In this document: positions 17,625 through 25,521 of the stretch, one piece after another
Layout: each line of letters begins with the position of its first letter
Position numbering within the stretch: the first letter of the stretch is position 1
NCBI GenBank assembly: GCA_028865615.1
Contig: JAGWJT010000004.1
Span: forward strand, 1 to 35,667
Length of the DNA: 35,667 nt
Direction: 5' to 3'
DNA from: Patescibacteria group bacterium
GTDB taxonomy: Bacteria > Patescibacteriota > Minisyncoccia > Phycocordibacterales > PALSA-1337
The notes under the pieces: model-generated
Databases searched by the model: none
Told to the model about the DNA's origin: nothing
The model's input: only the letters and a program-made list of their open reading frames with translations
Made by a program: the position numbers and the translations under genes

Positions 17625-19421
17625 ATGGAAATACGCAACATAGCCATCATAGCCCACGTAGACCACGGCAAGACAACCTTGACCGACGCCATCATGACCC
17701 AATGCGGCCACGCAGCCGAAGGTTCCATGGATTCCAACGCCCTAGAACAGGAGCGCGGCATAACCATATACGCCAAGAATACTTCCGTAACTTACAAAGA
17801 CACAAAGATAAACATCGTAGACACGCCCGGCCACGCCGATTTCGGCTCCGAGGTAGAGCGTGTATTGCGCGCTATAGACGCGGTTTTGCTCGTCGTCGAC
17901 GCCCAGGAAGGTCCCATGCCACAGACTAGATTCGTATTGAAGAAATCCCTTGAATTGGGTTTGAAACCAATCGTCGTCATCAACAAGATCGACAAGACTG
18001 CCGCCGATCCGAAGCGCGTGCACGATGAAGTCTTGGAGCTCTTTATGGAGCTTGGCGCCAGCGATTCACAGATAGACTTCCCCACTATATATGCCATAGG
18101 CCGCCAAGGCATAGCCAAGAAGTCATTGGCGGATGAGTCGAAGGATATCACGCCGCTTCTGGACTTGATAATCGATTATGTACCCAAGGCCAACAAGGAT
18201 TCGAATGCCGCGCTCGCCGCGCAGGTCTTCAATCTCGGCTACGACAATTTCCTCGGTCGCTTGGCTGTCTGCCGTATATACGACGGTACTATCAAGGACG
18301 GCATGAATGTATGGGTCAAAGACGTCAGCGGCAAGTCATTCACGGGGAAAATCACAAAGCTTTTCACTTTCGACGGCAAACAACGTGTGGAGATACCTCA
18401 AGCCCAGTCCGGGGACATTGTGACCGTCGCGGGCATTCCTGACATTTATATCGGTGAAACTATCACTGACAGCGAAACCGCCGAGCCGTTGCCGGCCATC
18501 AAAGTCGACGAGCCCACCATCAGCCTGCAATTCTTGGTCAATAATTCTCCGTTCGCCGGCCGTGAAGGCACCTTCGTCACAGGCCGTCAGATCCGCGAGC
18601 GCCTGGAGAAGGAGCTGGAGATGAACGTCGGCCTGAAAGTCGATTTCAATTCCGGCGATCCGGCCGCCGAAGGCTTCACGGTATATGGCCGCGGCGAGCT
18701 CCACATCGCCATCCTCATAGAGAACATGCGCCGCGAAGGCTACGAGCTCCAAGTCTCCCAACCGAAAGTCATCATCAAGGAGGAGAACGGTCATCAGATG
18801 GAGCCTTTCGAGGAGGCCATCATAGATTGCCCGCAGGAATTCTCCGGCGCCATCATAGAGAAGCTCGGCAAGCGCAAGGGTGTCATGACCAACATGGTGA
18901 CCCACGGCAACCAAGTACGCATGATATTTGAGATACCTACTCGCGGGCTTCTCGGTTATCGCAACGTATTTACTATAGACACGAAGGGCCTCGGCATCAT
19001 GTCCAGCCGCGTCATAGGCTTCAAGCCGCATGCAGGCGACATAGAGAAGCGCGAGACCGGCTCTATGACATCCATGATGTCTGGTCGCACATTCGGCTTC
19101 TCTCTGTGGAATCTCCAGGACCGCGGCAGGCTCTTCATCGGCCCAGCCGTCGAAGTCTACGAGGGCATGGTCATAGGCGACACTTCCAAGGGCGACGACA
19201 TGGACGTCAATCCGTGCAAAGGCAAACAGCTTTCCAACATGCGCTCTTCCGGTAAAGACGAGGCCCTGATGCTGGTGCCTCCCTTCGAGCTCTCCATCGA
19301 GCGCGGCCTGGAGCTCATGCGCGAAGACGAATACCTCGAGATCACCCCGAAGTCGGTGCGCCTGCGCAAGAAGTTTCTGACGGAGCTTGATCGTGCGCGC
19401 GCCAAGAGGAAGGATATATGA
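17625..19421 (+). CDS. typA: Ribosome-associated GTPase TypA/BipA
   Basis: MEIRNIAIIAHVDHGKTTLTDAIM, ERGITIYAKNTSV, DTPGHADFGSEVERVL, NKIDKTAADP, TRGLLGYRNVF; start reset to 17625. Confidence 0.95.
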   Translation: MEIRNIAIIAHVDHGKTTLTDAIMTQCGHAAEGSMDSNALEQERGITIYAKNTSVTYKDTKINIVDTPGHADFGSEVERVLRAIDAVLLVVDAQEGPMPQTRFVLKKSLELGLKPIVVINKIDKTAADPKRVHDEVLELFMELGASDSQIDFPTIYAIGRQGIAKKSLADESKDITPLLDLIIDYVPKANKDSNAALAAQVFNLGYDNFLGRLAVCRIYDGTIKDGMNVWVKDVSGKSFTGKITKLFTFDGKQRVEIPQAQSGDIVTVAGIPDIYIGETITDSETAEPLPAIKVDEPTISLQFLVNNSPFAGREGTFVTGRQIRERLEKELEMNVGLKVDFNSGDPAAEGFTVYGRGELHIAILIENMRREGYELQVSQPKVIIKEENGHQMEPFEEAIIDCPQEFSGAIIEKLGKRKGVMTNMVTHGNQVRMIFEIPTRGLLGYRNVFTIDTKGLGIMSSRVIGFKPHAGDIEKRETGSMTSMMSGRTFGFSLWNLQDRGRLFIGPAVEVYEGMVIGDTSKGDDMDVNPCKGKQLSNMRSSGKDEALMLVPPFELSIERGLELMREDEYLEITPKSVRLRKKFLTELDRARAKRKDI

Positions 19422-19460
19422 AAAAAACAACCCCACGCCGAAGCGCGGGGTGTTGAATTT
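19422..19460. terminator. Bidirectional intrinsic terminator between typA and the clpP-like gene
   Basis: aaaaaaacaaccccacgccgaagcgcggggtgttg; on the minus strand the hairpin is followed by a T7 run. Confidence 0.75.
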
Positions 19461-19473
19461 GTCGTAAGGTAGG

Positions 19474-19996
19474 TCAGATAATATCGTGCACCAGTCCAAG
19501 CTCTTTTGCCTGCTCCGGTAACAGAAATGTCTCCTCCTTCATGAGTGCAAGGACTTTTGTGGCAGTGAATTTATCACCGGTCTGCTGAGCGATGAAGTCT
19601 GAATACCATCCTTGCGATGTAGCTAGACTTTTTTCCTTCGTCCGAATATCGCTAACTGACAGTCGTTCCTCCTTGTCGAAAGTATTACCGAGCTCGTGGA
19701 AATAGAAATCAGTATGCTTGGTAACAAGACGTCTGTTCCCGACAGCAAAGATTGGGATCGCCATCGAACCGACCCCCCCCAGAACCGATGATAGTCAACT
19801 TTATGCCGAGGGCCATGATCATATCAACGAACATGAAACTCGGATCGACCACGCCGCCACCGGAACTTAATAAGAGAAATAATTCCTCCTCTTTGTCCTT
19901 TTGCCACAATTCGACTACCCTTTCCAAGCACTTGCCAGTTGATTCATGGTTGAGTTTACCGAAAAGGACAGATGTTCTATCTTTATTAATCTTCAT
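19474..19996 (-). pseudogene. ClpP-like protease subunit, frameshifted at a G8 homopolymer
   Basis: ORF 19709-19996 (SVLFGKLNHES...LLLSSGGGVV...TIIGSGGG) and ORF 19474-19764 (MAIPIFAVGNRR...FYFHELG...GLVHDII) rejoin as ...TIIGSGGVGSMAIPIFAVG if one G of the G8 (C8 at 19773-19780 on +) is removed. Confidence 0.8.
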
Positions 19997-20197
19997 AATT
20001 CACACTTTCTCCATTAAAACCAACTCTCCCTTTCTCCGCACTCACGGAGTAAGAAGCGTAAGATTTCGATGGAATCGCCTTTTCAAAGGGCGTGGGTTAA
20101 CTGACGTTTGTTTTACTGCAACTGGCCACAGGATAACATGAGAGAGGTGGTGGTGTCAAGGTTGACGACAGGAGATATCTTGCATTACAATGCTGGC

Positions 20198-20300
20198 ACA
20201 AACGGGACCTCTTGGAGGCCAACCGAGGTACCCTTCTCTGGAGCAATCCACTGGATAGAGGGAAGCCGCGAACCCCCGCATGACGGGGGTTTGAAATTTA
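20198..20300 (+). ncRNA. Candidate small structured RNA (unassigned family)
   Basis: TTGACG (20162-20167)-N18-TACAAT (20186-20191), then gggacctc/gaggtaccc stem (20204-20233), tgga-GCAA-tcca hairpin within a cttctct/agagggaag stem, and terminator hairpin aacccccgcatgacgggggtt (20271-20291); no convincing ORF. Confidence 0.35.
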
Positions 20301-20681
20301 TGCGTACACGAGCATATCGACAACACCCATAATAACTGGCATGAAATCATAGGTAGACATCCTGCGTATGTACCTGTTAAATCTCTTCGAACTCACTAGC
20401 CTTACCTGCGATAGCAGGATCGATTCATCCTTCATATTGAGATAATACCGATTATCCTTAATCTTTGTGCTCATAGGAAGGATCAGGGCTATCTTATTGT
20501 TGAATTTCTTGATTACTAGGACCGGTCTCTCAAAAAGATTATTTTTGCCGTCTTGTTCATCTCCGATATTGACCCCGAGCGAACACCACCATATATCCCT
20601 TTCGTGGAATATCCGCATACGCTCACTAATCTGCATGTTCTTCTTAACGGTATTCCATCTGTCAAAATCTTTTATATACAT
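20298..20681 (-). CDS. PemK/MazF-like toxin (endoribonuclease family)
   Basis: ERDIWWCSLGVNIGDEQDGKNNLFERPVLVIKKFNNKIALILPMSTKIKDNRYY...LLSQVRLVSSKRFNRYI. Confidence 0.75.
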   Translation of the reverse strand: MYIKDFDRWNTVKKNMQISERMRIFHERDIWWCSLGVNIGDEQDGKNNLFERPVLVIKKFNNKIALILPMSTKIKDNRYYLNMKDESILLSQVRLVSSKRFNRYIRRMSTYDFMPVIMGVVDMLVYA

Positions 20682-20703
20682 AACTTATTGAAATTGGACG
20701 ATT

Positions 20704-20729
20704 AAAAGACAGGTCTTCGGGACCTGTGA
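20704..20729 (-). terminator. Intrinsic terminator downstream of truB
   Basis: Minus strand: acaggtc-ccgaa-gacctgt followed by CTTTTAAT. Confidence 0.6.
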
Positions 20730-20761
20730 TTGGCAGATAGGGTGATTATACTCCTAAGGAT

Positions 20762-21502
20762 TTACTTCAAGCAAATGTTCGTCCTCTTTATCGACAGCGC
20801 GAAAGCGCTCGTGCCAGCATCTTTGCCCATCCTGTCCGCCAGTGCTCTCATATAAGTACCACTAGAGCATTTGACGCGGATTGTGACGACTGGAAATTCA
20901 CGTGGCAATGATTTATTGAATGATTGGCTCAAGATCTCATCCCATCGCTGCTTGATTGCCTCCTGCCTGAAATCGCCTTTAACTCGGTCTATGATGTCGA
21001 ATATACGCTTCTTCAATTCACCAGCTGTTATGGTCGACTCAGAGAACTTCTCCATAGAATAAATCTCCACTTCTTTTGTCGGCATCTCCTGCGGCAATCG
21101 TCCTTCGCGCGCCAACGTATGAAGCTGTTCCCCATTCACGGCCTTCGACGAATATGGCGGGTACGGCTGCGTAAGCTTGCCAACGTATTTAATGGGATCC
21201 AATCTTTCAATATTCCAATCTTTCAATTTTTCAATATTCCCAATCGTGACCAACCCGAGAGCATCATAACTGTCCGTGCTCACGCCGAAAACGATCTCCA
21301 CCTCATATTCTTTGTCCAAGCCCAGGAAATCGGCCTTGCACCGACATTCATCGCCGACTAGAACGAGTAGCTCCCCTTCAGCCATAGGGTCGAGCCTTCC
21401 GGCATACGTCATGGGTACATCGGCCGCTACGCCTCGCTCCACCCGACAACGCTCCAGAGCTTCGAGTGGCGTCTCTCCGAGATTTTTCCAGATTTTGAAC
21501 AT
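20762..21502 (-). CDS. truB: tRNA pseudouridine(55) synthase TruB
   Basis: KNLGETPLEALERCR, YAGRLDPMAEGELLVLVGDE, KEYEVEIVFGVSTDSYDALG, QPYPPYSSKAVNG, CSSGTYMRALADRMG. Confidence 0.9.
   Translation of the reverse strand: MFKIWKNLGETPLEALERCRVERGVAADVPMTYAGRLDPMAEGELLVLVGDECRCKADFLGLDKEYEVEIVFGVSTDSYDALGLVTIGNIEKLKDWNIERLDPIKYVGKLTQPYPPYSSKAVNGEQLHTLAREGRLPQEMPTKEVEIYSMEKFSESTITAGELKKRIFDIIDRVKGDFRQEAIKQRWDEILSQSFNKSLPREFPVVTIRVKCSSGTYMRALADRMGKDAGTSAFALSIKRTNICLK
21199..21245. repeat. 8-nt-period repeat inside truB
   Basis: ccaatc tttcaata ttccaatc tttcaatt tttcaata ttcccaatc; encodes IGNIEKLKDWNIERLDP. Confidence 0.75.
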
Positions 21503-21523
21503 GAAGCGGGTGGCGGCGGCTGG

Positions 21524-22501
21524 CTATCTCCAATGCGTCTTTATATATTCCTCGGCCTCGCTCATGGAAAACGGTTGAGTCGAGTTGCCAACTCGCACGA
21601 AGAATTCCTCATGCTTGTCGCCGTTGCGCAAATAGGCCGGCTTGTGGGCGTCGCCAACAGATACCACACATATGTCCTTGCCGCCGACCGATTCGAATGC
21701 CGGTCTCACGTACTTGGCGAAAGGCATGCCAATGGCCGTCTTGACCAGGGTTGTCAGATGATTCTCGAAGCCGTCTCTATTCTTCTTGGAAAGTGTCTTG
21801 TAATCGTCGTGTAGGCCGGTCACGCGTCCGGCATCGTCCACGCCTATGAGCAATGTCCCTCCGTCCGAGTTGAGGAAAGCCACTATAGTCTTCAAGACCA
21901 TTTTCTCCAATTCCTTGCTTATCTCGCCTTTCCTGGCATCGTACCGCATGGTCTGCTTGAATTCCACAAAGAGCCCCTCTCCGCTCCGGATGAGTTCCGA
22001 AGGATCTTTGGACAGGACTCTGCCGGTCGCTTCCTGGACCATGCTCTTTATCATATATATGTGCTCGTCATAGTCCGGCACGTTCCTGATCTTGGTTATC
22101 CGGCCGTTGCCGTGCTCGAATATGAGCGAAGCGTGATGGGTCATCATGCGATCGAGCGGAGACTGATATATCTCCACGGAAGTCACGGCCTTCAGGCTGA
22201 CGGATTTGTGATGGCGGAACAAGAGGCCCGACCTGCGGATGATCTCCCTGTCGGTTATCTCGAACCTGGTGAAATACCACTCGAAGAACAGGAAGGTTAT
22301 GTACACCAGCTGGAAGCCGGAGAATATGATGATCTCCAGGATATCGAAGCGGATATATCTGGACAGGCCGAGGCTTTGGTAAATGGCGCCGTAATTCTCC
22401 AGAAAAGAGATGACATACATGACGGCCGCCGCAAAGATCTCCATGACGATGACGTTGCGTATGAAGACCAGCGGACCCTCTCTGACCACTACTTTTCTCA
22501 T
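21524..22501 (-). CDS. Membrane bPH2-like domain fused to AlbA_2/Schlafen-type domain
   Basis: Two TM helices plus FEITDREIIRRSGLLFRHHKSVSLKAVTSVEIYQSPLDRM (bPH2/YdbS-like), then GLFVEFKQTMRYD...VAFLNSDGGTLLIGVDDAGRVTGLHDD...EEFFVRVGNSTQPFS. Confidence 0.75.
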   Translation of the reverse strand: MRKVVVREGPLVFIRNVIVMEIFAAAVMYVISFLENYGAIYQSLGLSRYIRFDILEIIIFSGFQLVYITFLFFEWYFTRFEITDREIIRRSGLLFRHHKSVSLKAVTSVEIYQSPLDRMMTHHASLIFEHGNGRITKIRNVPDYDEHIYMIKSMVQEATGRVLSKDPSELIRSGEGLFVEFKQTMRYDARKGEISKELEKMVLKTIVAFLNSDGGTLLIGVDDAGRVTGLHDDYKTLSKKNRDGFENHLTTLVKTAIGMPFAKYVRPAFESVGGKDICVVSVGDAHKPAYLRNGDKHEEFFVRVGNSTQPFSMSEAEEYIKTHWR

Positions 22502-22553
22502 AGTGGCATGATAGCACAATGCGCGCATCTTTCTTATCTGCTACAATATCGCC

Positions 22554-23816
22554 ATGTCGGAAAAGGCCAAAAAACTGTCTACCGAGCCATACAAGGGGGT
22601 CAGGGACTTCTTCCCCGAAGATATGGCCGTACAAAACTATATATTCGGCGTATGGCGCAAAACCGCCGAGAGCTTCGGCTATGAGGAATACGGCGCCTCC
22701 GTCCTGGAGCCGGCCGAGCTATACCGTGCCAAATCAGGCGAGGAGATAGTGAACGAGCAGACTTATACCTTCACCGACCGTGGCGACCGCGAAGTGACCC
22801 TGCGCCCCGAGATGACGCCTACCGTGGCAAGGATGGTCTCGGCCAAGCGCCGCGAGCTCGGTTTGCCGCTCCGGTGGTATTCGATACCAAACCTATTCAG
22901 ATATGAACAACCTCAGAGGGGTCGCGTCAGGGAGCATTGGCAGTTGAACGTAGATCTTTTCGGCGCCGATTCGCCGGAGGCGGACGCCGAGATCGTCATC
23001 CTCGCCAGCCGGATCATGGAGACCTTCGGCGCAAAGGATTCGGATTTTACCATCAAGATAAGCAGCCGCGCCTGGCTGGACAAGCTGTTTGATGACATAT
23101 CCGCCGACCTGGAAGGATTTGACGCCACTTTTGATAACAAGAACGCCTTGCTCAAGCTCCTGGACGTCAAAGCCAAAGATCCTGACAGATTCGACCGAGA
23201 GATAGTCAAACTGCACCCGAAACTATCCGGCGACTTCATCGCCAGGAAATCAAAAGCTTTGCAGACTTCGGAGGAAAAGTCATACGCCGACCTGGAAAAG
23301 CTTGTCGCCACTCTAGGAAATATGGGCATAAAGAACGTCGAGCTGGCCTTGACTGAGATAGTCCGCGGCTTCGACTACTATACTGGCATGATATTCGAGA
23401 TATTCGACACGGACCCGTCCAACCGCCGTTCGCTCTTTGGCGGCGGACGCTACGACGATCTGACCTCCCTGTTCGGCGGCGAGCGGATACCGGCCGTAGG
23501 CTTCGGCATGGGCGACTTGCCTGTCAAGAATTTCTTGGAGACACACGGACTTCTGCCGGCGCCAAAAAGCCGCACGGATATCCATGTCTGCACCACCAGC
23601 TCTGAATTGGTCGCCAAAGCCGAGGAACTGGCCACAAAGCTCCGCGCCAAAGGCATGAATGTATCGGTCAACTTGACGAGCAAGAAGATAGGCGACCAGA
23701 TAGCATGGGCCGACAAGCGCGGCATACCCAAAGTCGTCGTCGTAGGCGAAGAAGAAGCCAAGACCGGCAAATACAAGGCCAAAGAGCTTGCCACTGGCGC
23801 CGAGGCCCCATTGTGA
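22554..23816 (+). CDS. hisS: Histidyl-tRNA synthetase
   Basis: KGVRDFFPEDMAVQNYIF, TLRPEMTPTVARMV, LPLRWYSIPNLFRYEQPQRGRVREHWQLNVDLFG, GGGRYDDL, PAVGFGMG. Confidence 0.95.
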   Translation: MSEKAKKLSTEPYKGVRDFFPEDMAVQNYIFGVWRKTAESFGYEEYGASVLEPAELYRAKSGEEIVNEQTYTFTDRGDREVTLRPEMTPTVARMVSAKRRELGLPLRWYSIPNLFRYEQPQRGRVREHWQLNVDLFGADSPEADAEIVILASRIMETFGAKDSDFTIKISSRAWLDKLFDDISADLEGFDATFDNKNALLKLLDVKAKDPDRFDREIVKLHPKLSGDFIARKSKALQTSEEKSYADLEKLVATLGNMGIKNVELALTEIVRGFDYYTGMIFEIFDTDPSNRRSLFGGGRYDDLTSLFGGERIPAVGFGMGDLPVKNFLETHGLLPAPKSRTDIHVCTTSSELVAKAEELATKLRAKGMNVSVNLTSKKIGDQIAWADKRGIPKVVVVGEEEAKTGKYKAKELATGAEAPL

Positions 23817-23839
23817 TCATTCGTAGCATTCGTGCGATT

Positions 23840-23941
23840 ATTCGTAGATTCGTATCATGTCTTATTCGTAGCATTCGCATAAATTCGTAGATTCGTATCA
23901 TGTCTTATTCGTAGCATTCGCATAAATTCGTAGATTCGTAT
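23840..23941. repeat. 43-bp tandem repeat, about 2.4 copies
   Basis: attcgtagattcgtatcatgtcttattcgtagcattcgcataa at 23840-23882 and 23883-23925, partial at 23926-23941. Confidence 0.95.
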
Positions 23942-23950
23942 TATATATTC

Positions 23951-24526
23951 ATGCGCCGCATAACTTTCGACCTCGAGACGAAGAACGTATTCCAAGACAC
24001 CGGTTCGAACGATCCGGCTTCTTTGGATATGTCGGTCGTATGCATCCATGATTCCGCCGACGACAGCTACAGAAGCTTCCTGGAACAGGACTTGGGCGGT
24101 CTGTGGCCTATCCTCGAAGAGGCTGACATCTTGATATCTTGGAACGGAGACCACTTCGACATACCGATCCTGAACAAATACTATCCCGGCGACCTGTCAA
24201 AGATCAAAAGCGTCGATCTCATGAAGGAGATGCAGGCTGTCCTCGGCAGGCGCCTGAAGCTCGACACCGTGGCCAATGCCACCCTGGGCTCGGCCAAAAG
24301 CGGCAACGGTTTGGACGCCATAGAATGGTGGAAGAACGGCGAAGTAGACAAAGTCATCCGCTATTGCATCGATGATGTACGCTTGACCAAAGAGTTGTAC
24401 GAATACGCTATAGACAACGGGCATCTCAAATATCGTGACAACGGTACCATCAAGGAACTGCCGCTCCAAACGGCCGATTGGGATGTTCCTGCCGGTGCGG
24501 CCATGACTTATACGTTGCCTTTCTGA
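23951..24526 (+). CDS. RNase H-like 3'-5' exonuclease (YprB/DnaQ-like superfamily)
   Basis: RRITFDLETKN, DILISWNGDHFDIPIL, YCIDDVRLTKELYEYA (DED-type exonuclease motifs). Confidence 0.8.
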   Translation: MRRITFDLETKNVFQDTGSNDPASLDMSVVCIHDSADDSYRSFLEQDLGGLWPILEEADILISWNGDHFDIPILNKYYPGDLSKIKSVDLMKEMQAVLGRRLKLDTVANATLGSAKSGNGLDAIEWWKNGEVDKVIRYCIDDVRLTKELYEYAIDNGHLKYRDNGTIKELPLQTADWDVPAGAAMTYTLPF

Positions 24527-24529
24527 AAG

Positions 24530-24666
24530 CTAGCAAACGGAGGGAAACATGCCTCCTCGGAAGCGTTCGGAGCCTTGCAAGGCTCCTCACTCGGTTCTCG
24601 GCGATTTTCCTGCTGGAAAATCGCCTGCGAATGTTCCTCGAAGGCATGTTTTCCTCCGTTTGCCTA
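24530..24666. repeat. Long nested inverted-repeat element with two internal hairpins
   Basis: Outer arms ctagcaaacggagggaaacatgcc / ggcatgttttcctccgtttgcctag; inner ggagcc-ttgcaa-ggctcc and ggcgattttcc-tgct-ggaaaatcgcc. Confidence 0.85.
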
Positions 24667-24709
24667 GTCCATGGTACAATATGCCCATACAATAAATATC
24701 ATCAATACC

Positions 24710-25477
24710 ATGGATCAACAAAACTCCCGCTCATTCATAGGCATACCAGGCGCAATCATCGTAGCAGCCGCCATCATAGCCGTAGCCATCATATGGACCC
24801 AGCAGAAACCTTCTGTGGTTCCGGCCGCAGATTCAGGCTCGGCAGCGCATACTCTGCCGCAGATCAGCATGAAGCCCGTATCGGCCGGTGATCACATATA
24901 CGGCAACCCGAACGCCCCCGTCAAGATAGTCGAGTATTCGGATCCTTCATGCCCGTTCTGCAAGATGTTCAACCCCGTCATGGAAGACATCATGAGCCAA
25001 TACGGCCCGTCCGGACAAGTAGCCTGGATATACAGGCAATTCCCGCTGGACAAGCCCGATCCGAACGGCAACGTGCTCCATCCCCTGTCCGGGACCCAAG
25101 CTGAAGGCTTCGAGTGCGCCGCTTCGCTCGGAGGCAACGATGCATTCTGGAAATATGAGAAGGCTTGGTTCGACGCTTTTCCGGACAACGGCGCCGACGA
25201 AGCGACTTCTCTAGACCAAAGCCAGATGTCGACAGTCGCCAAGTCAGCCGGCTTGGACCAGAACGCTTTTGACAGCTGCGTGGCCAGCGCCAAATTCCAA
25301 AACGCCATAGAGGCCCAATACACCGACGGCATCAATGCCGGAGTATCCGGCACTCCGTTCATAGTGGTCCTGACTCCTTCAGGTTCCAAGATACCCCTGT
25401 CCGGCGCGCAATCATTTGCCACGATGAAGACCACCATCGATACCTTGCTGTCTGCGGGGACAAGCACCGCACAGTAG
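24710..25477 (+). CDS. Membrane-anchored DsbA/BdbD-like thiol oxidoreductase
   Basis: N-terminal TM; VKIVEYSDPSCPFCKMFNPVMEDI (CxxC), GVSGTPFIVVL; start set at MDQQNSRS. Confidence 0.85.
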   Translation: MDQQNSRSFIGIPGAIIVAAAIIAVAIIWTQQKPSVVPAADSGSAAHTLPQISMKPVSAGDHIYGNPNAPVKIVEYSDPSCPFCKMFNPVMEDIMSQYGPSGQVAWIYRQFPLDKPDPNGNVLHPLSGTQAEGFECAASLGGNDAFWKYEKAWFDAFPDNGADEATSLDQSQMSTVAKSAGLDQNAFDSCVASAKFQNAIEAQYTDGINAGVSGTPFIVVLTPSGSKIPLSGAQSFATMKTTIDTLLSAGTSTAQ

Positions 25478-25521
25478 TTGATCGACCAATCGGTCAATTG
25501 CGATTAACTGTCGATCGACTA

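Noticed and set aside
18336-19499. 387-aa minus-strand ORF opposite typA
   Set aside because: Shadow ORF antisense to a strongly supported TypA gene; no recognisable domain.
20030-20300. Known RNA families (RNase P, tmRNA, SRP RNA, T-box)
   Set aside because: Diagnostic motifs (GAGGAAAGTCC/ACAGAAA, tRNA-like ends, GGAA-capped SRP helix, GGGTGGNACCGCG) were not found by eye.
20108-20332. Small plus-strand ORF (MREVVVSRLTTGDILHYNAG...)
   Set aside because: Runs through the terminator hairpin and the toxin 3' end; better explained as a structured non-coding region.
22061-22684. 207-aa plus-strand ORF opposite the bPH2/AlbA_2 gene and overlapping hisS
   Set aside because: Overlaps two better-supported genes; no family resemblance.
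23840-23941. Possible CRISPR array
   Set aside because: Units are directly abutting identical 43-mers with no unique spacers, and no cas genes are present.
1765-24526. Possible UGA recoding as in some CPR lineages (Gracilibacteria/Absconditabacteria)
   Set aside because: TGA ends DUF4446, typA and the exonuclease gene at natural C-termini, and no essential ORF here requires TGA read-through.
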